A DNA stretch of 64,000 nt from Mixophyes australis. Lineage: Eukaryota > Chordata > Amphibia > Anura > Limnodynastidae. Location of the stretch: contig JAVHZZ010000008.1 in assembly GCA_036250195.1 (NCBI GenBank), positions 7,616,434 through 7,680,433 on the forward strand, given 5' to 3'. The notes below the pieces were generated by a model that was given only the letters and a program-made list of their open reading frames with translations, had not been told where the DNA came from and ran no database searches. Position 1 is the first letter of the stretch. Every line of letters begins with the position of its first letter. The position numbers and the translations under genes were made by a program. Below are positions 60,190-64,000 of the stretch, one piece after another.

Positions 60190-61988
60190 CCCAGCACTTC
60201 ATGTGGCTAGACTCACCTGCCCAGCGTATGATGTGCCTAGACTCACCTGCCCAGCACATGATGTGCATAGACTCACCTGCCCAGGGTATGATGTGCCTAG
60301 ACTCACCTGCCCAGCACTTGATGTGCCTAGATTCACCTGCCCAGCACTTGATGTGCCTAGACTCACCTGCACAGCACTTGATGTGCGTAGACTCACCTGC
60401 CCAGTGTATGATGTGCCTAGACTCACCTGCCCAGCACTTGATGTGCCTAGATTCACCTGCCCAGCACTTGATGTGCCTAGACTCACCTGCACAGCACTTG
60501 ATGTGCGTAGACTCACCTGCCCAGCGTATGATGTCCTAGACTCACCTGCCCAGCGTATGATGTGCCTAGACTCACCTGCCCAGCGTATGATGTGCCTAGA
60601 CTCACCTGCCCAGGGTATGATGTGCATAGACTCACCTGCCCAGCGTATGATGTGCCTAGACTCATCTGCCCAGCGTATGATGTGCCTAGACTCACCTGCC
60701 CAGGGTATGATGTGCATAGACTCACCTGTCCAGCACATGATGTGCCTAGACTCACCTGCCCAGGGTATGATGTGCCTAGACTCACCTGCCCAGCATATGA
60801 TGTGCCTAGACTCACCTGCCCAGTGTATGATGTGCCTAGACTCACCTGCCCGGCGTATGATGTGCCTAGACTCACCTGCCCAGCGTATGATGTGCCTAGA
60901 CTCACCTGCCCAGCGTATGATGTGCCTAGACTCACCTGCCCAGCGTATGATGTGCATAGACTCACCTGCCCAGCGTATGATGTGCCTAGACTCATCTGCC
61001 CAGCGTATGATGTGCCTAGACTCACCTGCCCAGGGTATGATGTGCATAGACTCACCTGCCCAGCGTATGATGTGCCTAGACTCACCTGCCCAGGGTATGA
61101 TGTGCCTAGACTCACCTGCCCAGGGTATGATGTGCATAGACTCACCTGTCCAGCACATGATGTGCCTAGACTCACCTGCCCAGGGTATGATGTGCCTAGA
61201 CTCACCTGCCCAGGGTATGATGTGCCTAGACTCACCTGCCCGGCGTATGATGTGCCTAGACTCACCTGCCCAGCGTATGATGTGCCTAGACTCACCTGCC
61301 CAGGGTATGATGTGCCTAGACTCACCTGCCCGGCGTATGATGTGCCTAGACTCACCTGCCCAGCATATGATGTGCCTAGACTCACCTGCCCAGTGTATGA
61401 TGTGCCTAGACTCACCTGCCCGGCGTATGATGTGCCTAGACTCACCTGCCCAGCGTATGATGTGCATAGACTCACCTGCCCAGCGTATGATGTGCATAGA
61501 CTCACCTGCCCAGCGTATGATGTGCCTAGACTCACCTGCCCAGCGTATGATGTGCATAGACTCACCTGCCCAGCGTATGATGTGCCTAGACTCACCTGTC
61601 CAGCGTATGATGTGCCTAGACTCGCCTGCCCAGCGTATGATGTGCCTAGACTCACCTGCCCGGCGTATGATGTGCCTAGACTCACCTGCCCAGCGTATGA
61701 TGTGCCTAGACTCACCTGCCCAGGGTATGATGTGCCTAGACTCACCTGCCCAGGGTATGATGTGCCTAGACTCACCTGCCCAGGGTATGATGTGCATAGA
61801 CTCACCTGCCCAGGGTATGATGTGCATAGACTCACCTGCCCAGCGTATGATGTGCCTAGACTCACCTGCCCAGCGTATGATGTGCCTAGACTCACCTGCC
61901 CAGGGTATGATGTGCATAGACTCACCTGCCCAGGGTATGATGTGCCTAGACTCACCTGCCCAGGGTATGATGTGCATAGACTCACCTA
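60190..61988. repeat. 30-bp minisatellite, about 60 copies
   Basis: The unit on the plus strand is CTCACCTGCCCAGGGTATGA followed by TGTGCCTAGA. There is one single-base slip at about 60534; after it the register is exact to the end. Variants (CAGCG/CAGGG/CAGCAC, GCCTAG/GCATAG/GCGTAG) are arranged in blocks. The minus strand of nearly every unit holds CAGGTGAGT. The long frames on both strands follow from a period divisible by three. Confidence 0.97.
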
Positions 61989-61989
61989 C

Positions 61990-63300
61990 TAAGCGACAAC
62001 CTGTCCCTGGAAATTGAACTGTGGGTAATTATGTTGTAGTTTATCACTCGCTGCTCTGATCTGAAGGACAGTTGATACAATGTGTTGTGATTTGCAATCC
62101 AGCATCAAACAAGCAGATTATTTGTGTCTGCATGTAACGAGCGATGTAAATGCCGGGGATGTTATTTACCAATCTTTTTTAAATATCAGTTGTCAGCAGC
62201 TTTTCCCAAGGAGACGTTAGTGTGATTTATGCAGAACAGGACAGATTGCAATATACATTTTTAATGACAGGAATCACAAATAGTCGGCACCAATAAAGGA
62301 TGCTCACAGATCACTTGACAGATGCATCTTCGAGCAACAGATGGCTTAGGGGTTCAATCCCAGATTAAAGAACTGAACATATTTCAGTTCTTATACAAGT
62401 GGCACAGATCACATTTTTGTGTGAGAGAGTCAGAATCTGGTTAGATAAAAGCATCCATTCATCTGTGGGAAACACAAGACTGTGGACCCAGCAGCTAACA
62501 CTCTCTCCACCGTTCAGCAGGCGGGGGGGATAGGTTGCCGTCATTTAACCTCTAGGGGGCTGATCCAAACACATGGGGCACAATTCTGTGAGATATATTT
62601 GCATTTTTCAATACTATTTACATCAACAAACTTCTGAATGTTACTAAACCCTCGTCCACGAAAGAATAGCTTGTGTTATATTGAGAATTACTGAAACAAC
62701 GGGTCTTATTAGAAACATTTTTACCATACGAGTTAAAATTATGTTGCAAAAATTGTGTCTGTTGAGTCAGAGTTATCTCATAAGACAGAAGTATTTGTAC
62801 TTTAGGCGAACAGATGTGTATACGTGCACCAAAAGAATTGACAAAATTAGTTATAAATGCTACATTTATGATATTTGCTTTACCCTGTTTTTGCAGAATA
62901 TAATGCAAACAAGGGTCATAGACACAAAAGAGAACAGTTTTGACAAAGGGAGTTATAAATTTGAAAATACAGTTTTCCATATAAAATGCAATTAACCCCA
63001 AACACCCCCATATCCGAACCACTTTATAAATTCATTATGAATCTTCCTTCCTGCAGTAGTCCAACTGGCCGATAGGAAATGCAAATAGACGGTTGTAACT
63101 TGACGTAATATAGTCGTGATGTAAATGAATGAAGTACTTTCAGCCAATCAGAAGCAGCGAGAAAGTGCCGCAGTTGTCATCATCATCACAATCTATCGTT
63201 ACACCAGGCTTCCAGCCACAAAAGATACTCCTCCTAGGAAGCGAATCTGGGGATGCGACTAAGTCTTATTTATTTATTTATTAAATAAATCATTGAGAAG
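61990..63300. other. Unassigned DNA right of the minisatellite
   Basis: No exon with convincing splice sites or known motif was found. Bases 62580-63000 are AT-rich. A CCAAT box is at about 63146. Confidence 0.4.
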
Positions 63301-63308
63301 TTGTTTAC

Positions 63309-63420
63309 CAAATGCTGCCATATTATTGTGGAAGTCTGCCCCACATTCCGAGTGCAGCAGAAATGCCTCTTATTCAGGCAGGTAACTCTTCGCCTCTTTG
63401 TGATTGGCTCTGCAAACCAA
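63309..63420 (-). promoter_or_regulatory. Possible promoter and first exon on the minus strand
   Basis: On the minus strand there is a CCAAT box (63407-63403) and, about 80 bases on, ATG at 63321-63319 reading MAAF and running into a GT (TTTG|GTAAAC at 63308). A YY1-like CAAGATGG lies on the plus strand at about 63417. This could be the 5' end of the unrecognised gene, but nothing links it to the exon at 59875. Low confidence. Confidence 0.18.
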
Positions 63421-64000
63421 GATGGAGGATTTTGAACCCTGGGGGTCCTATGTCAAGGACCACACAGTTGGAGAGAAAGTAATCCGCAAGCCCTGCACTG
63501 GATTCCTGCATAGATAACAGGGGGGAGGGGAGGTGCACATTGAACCGATGCAGCGCTAGTGTTTACCCGTAGCATGGGACCGCTACAGTACCGCTAGTTG
63601 GGGGGAGGGGGTGTTAACTAAAAACTAACTTTTGGGAGTAGATACGCTTTCATTATATTTTCATTGCATTATCTTTCTGTAGTTAAAGGATTATTAGTGC
63701 AATAGCTGCTTACATTACAGCGCTTCTAAAACAAGAGCAGGAAAATTCAGTAACATTGCTCAGAAGTGCAAATATTCACTAAAACCAGAATAGCCAATCA
63801 GTAATGAGCTATTATCTGTCTCATGCAAATTAGGTGATGAAAATAAACGATTGATTTCGTGCATCCCACAAAACTGCTAAATTTTATTTTTCCACGTAAG
63901 TGTAAAACTGGTCACACTCGTGCACCTAGCCTGCAAGAAACACCCCCGAACCACCTGACTCCTTTGAGCAGACAATGCGAATTTTGCACTCCTGTAGACG

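Noticed and set aside
60190..61988. CRISPR-like array
   Set aside because: Units are contiguous with no unique spacers, and the genome is eukaryotic.
60119..62017. Frames of 476-632 codons on both strands in the 30-bp array
   Set aside because: The repeat length is divisible by three, so several frames stay open together. The pattern gives no sign of coding selection.
63421..63515. Plus-strand ATG frame starting MEDFEPWGSYV
   Set aside because: Short, ends in a stop after about 31 codons, and has no clear donor. The ATG is part of a YY1-like CAAGATGG.

Overview
The window looks like nuclear DNA of a vertebrate, most likely a frog. It holds split genes with canonical GT/AG introns, CpG-bearing promoters, and many dispersed repeats of the kinds common in anuran genomes: palindromic MITEs with TTAA, TAA or 8-bp target duplications, tRNA-derived SINE-like copies ending in a GCGCTATATAAATA tail, a Tc1/mariner fossil and an L1-like LINE fossil. 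The species cannot be named from the sequence alone. Nothing bacterial or viral was seen.

Three genes can be supported. (1) HOOK1, plus strand, coding 3185-41285, is complete in 22 coding exons and encodes 717 residues; all exon phases join. Intron 1 is 14.6 kb and carries a 1.3-kb pure polypyrimidine tract. (2) PSMA4 (proteasome subunit alpha 3), minus strand, coding 53298 down to 48727, is complete with 261 residues. It has a non-coding first exon near 55.1 kb inside a GC-rich promoter, and its start codon is the last three bases of exon 2. (3) An unrecognised gene on the minus strand shows only its last three coding exons (59931-59875, 58916-58727, 57691-57531). Its 5' part lies to the right, across a 1.8-kb minisatellite or beyond the window.

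Layout: 1-2.7 kb is repeat-rich intergenic DNA; 2.7-3.2 kb is the HOOK1 promoter and 5' UTR; 3.2-42.2 kb is HOOK1. From 42.2 to 48.5 kb is the tail-to-tail gap between HOOK1 and PSMA4, with 43-bp and 57-bp tandem arrays. PSMA4 spans 48.5-55.2 kb. From 55.2 to 57.5 kb is repeat DNA with a large nested inverted repeat. The unrecognised gene runs from 57.5 kb to at least 59.9 kb, then comes a 30-bp minisatellite (60.2-62.0 kb) and largely unassigned DNA to 64 kb.

The two recognised genes do not form a known pathway together. HOOK1 is a dynein adaptor for endosomes and PSMA4 is a core proteasome subunit. In human they lie on different chromosomes (1p32 and 15q25), so their adjacency here is a linkage difference worth checking. 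The most unusual sequence is the 30-bp array: on the strand of the surrounding gene nearly every unit carries a full 5' splice-site consensus.
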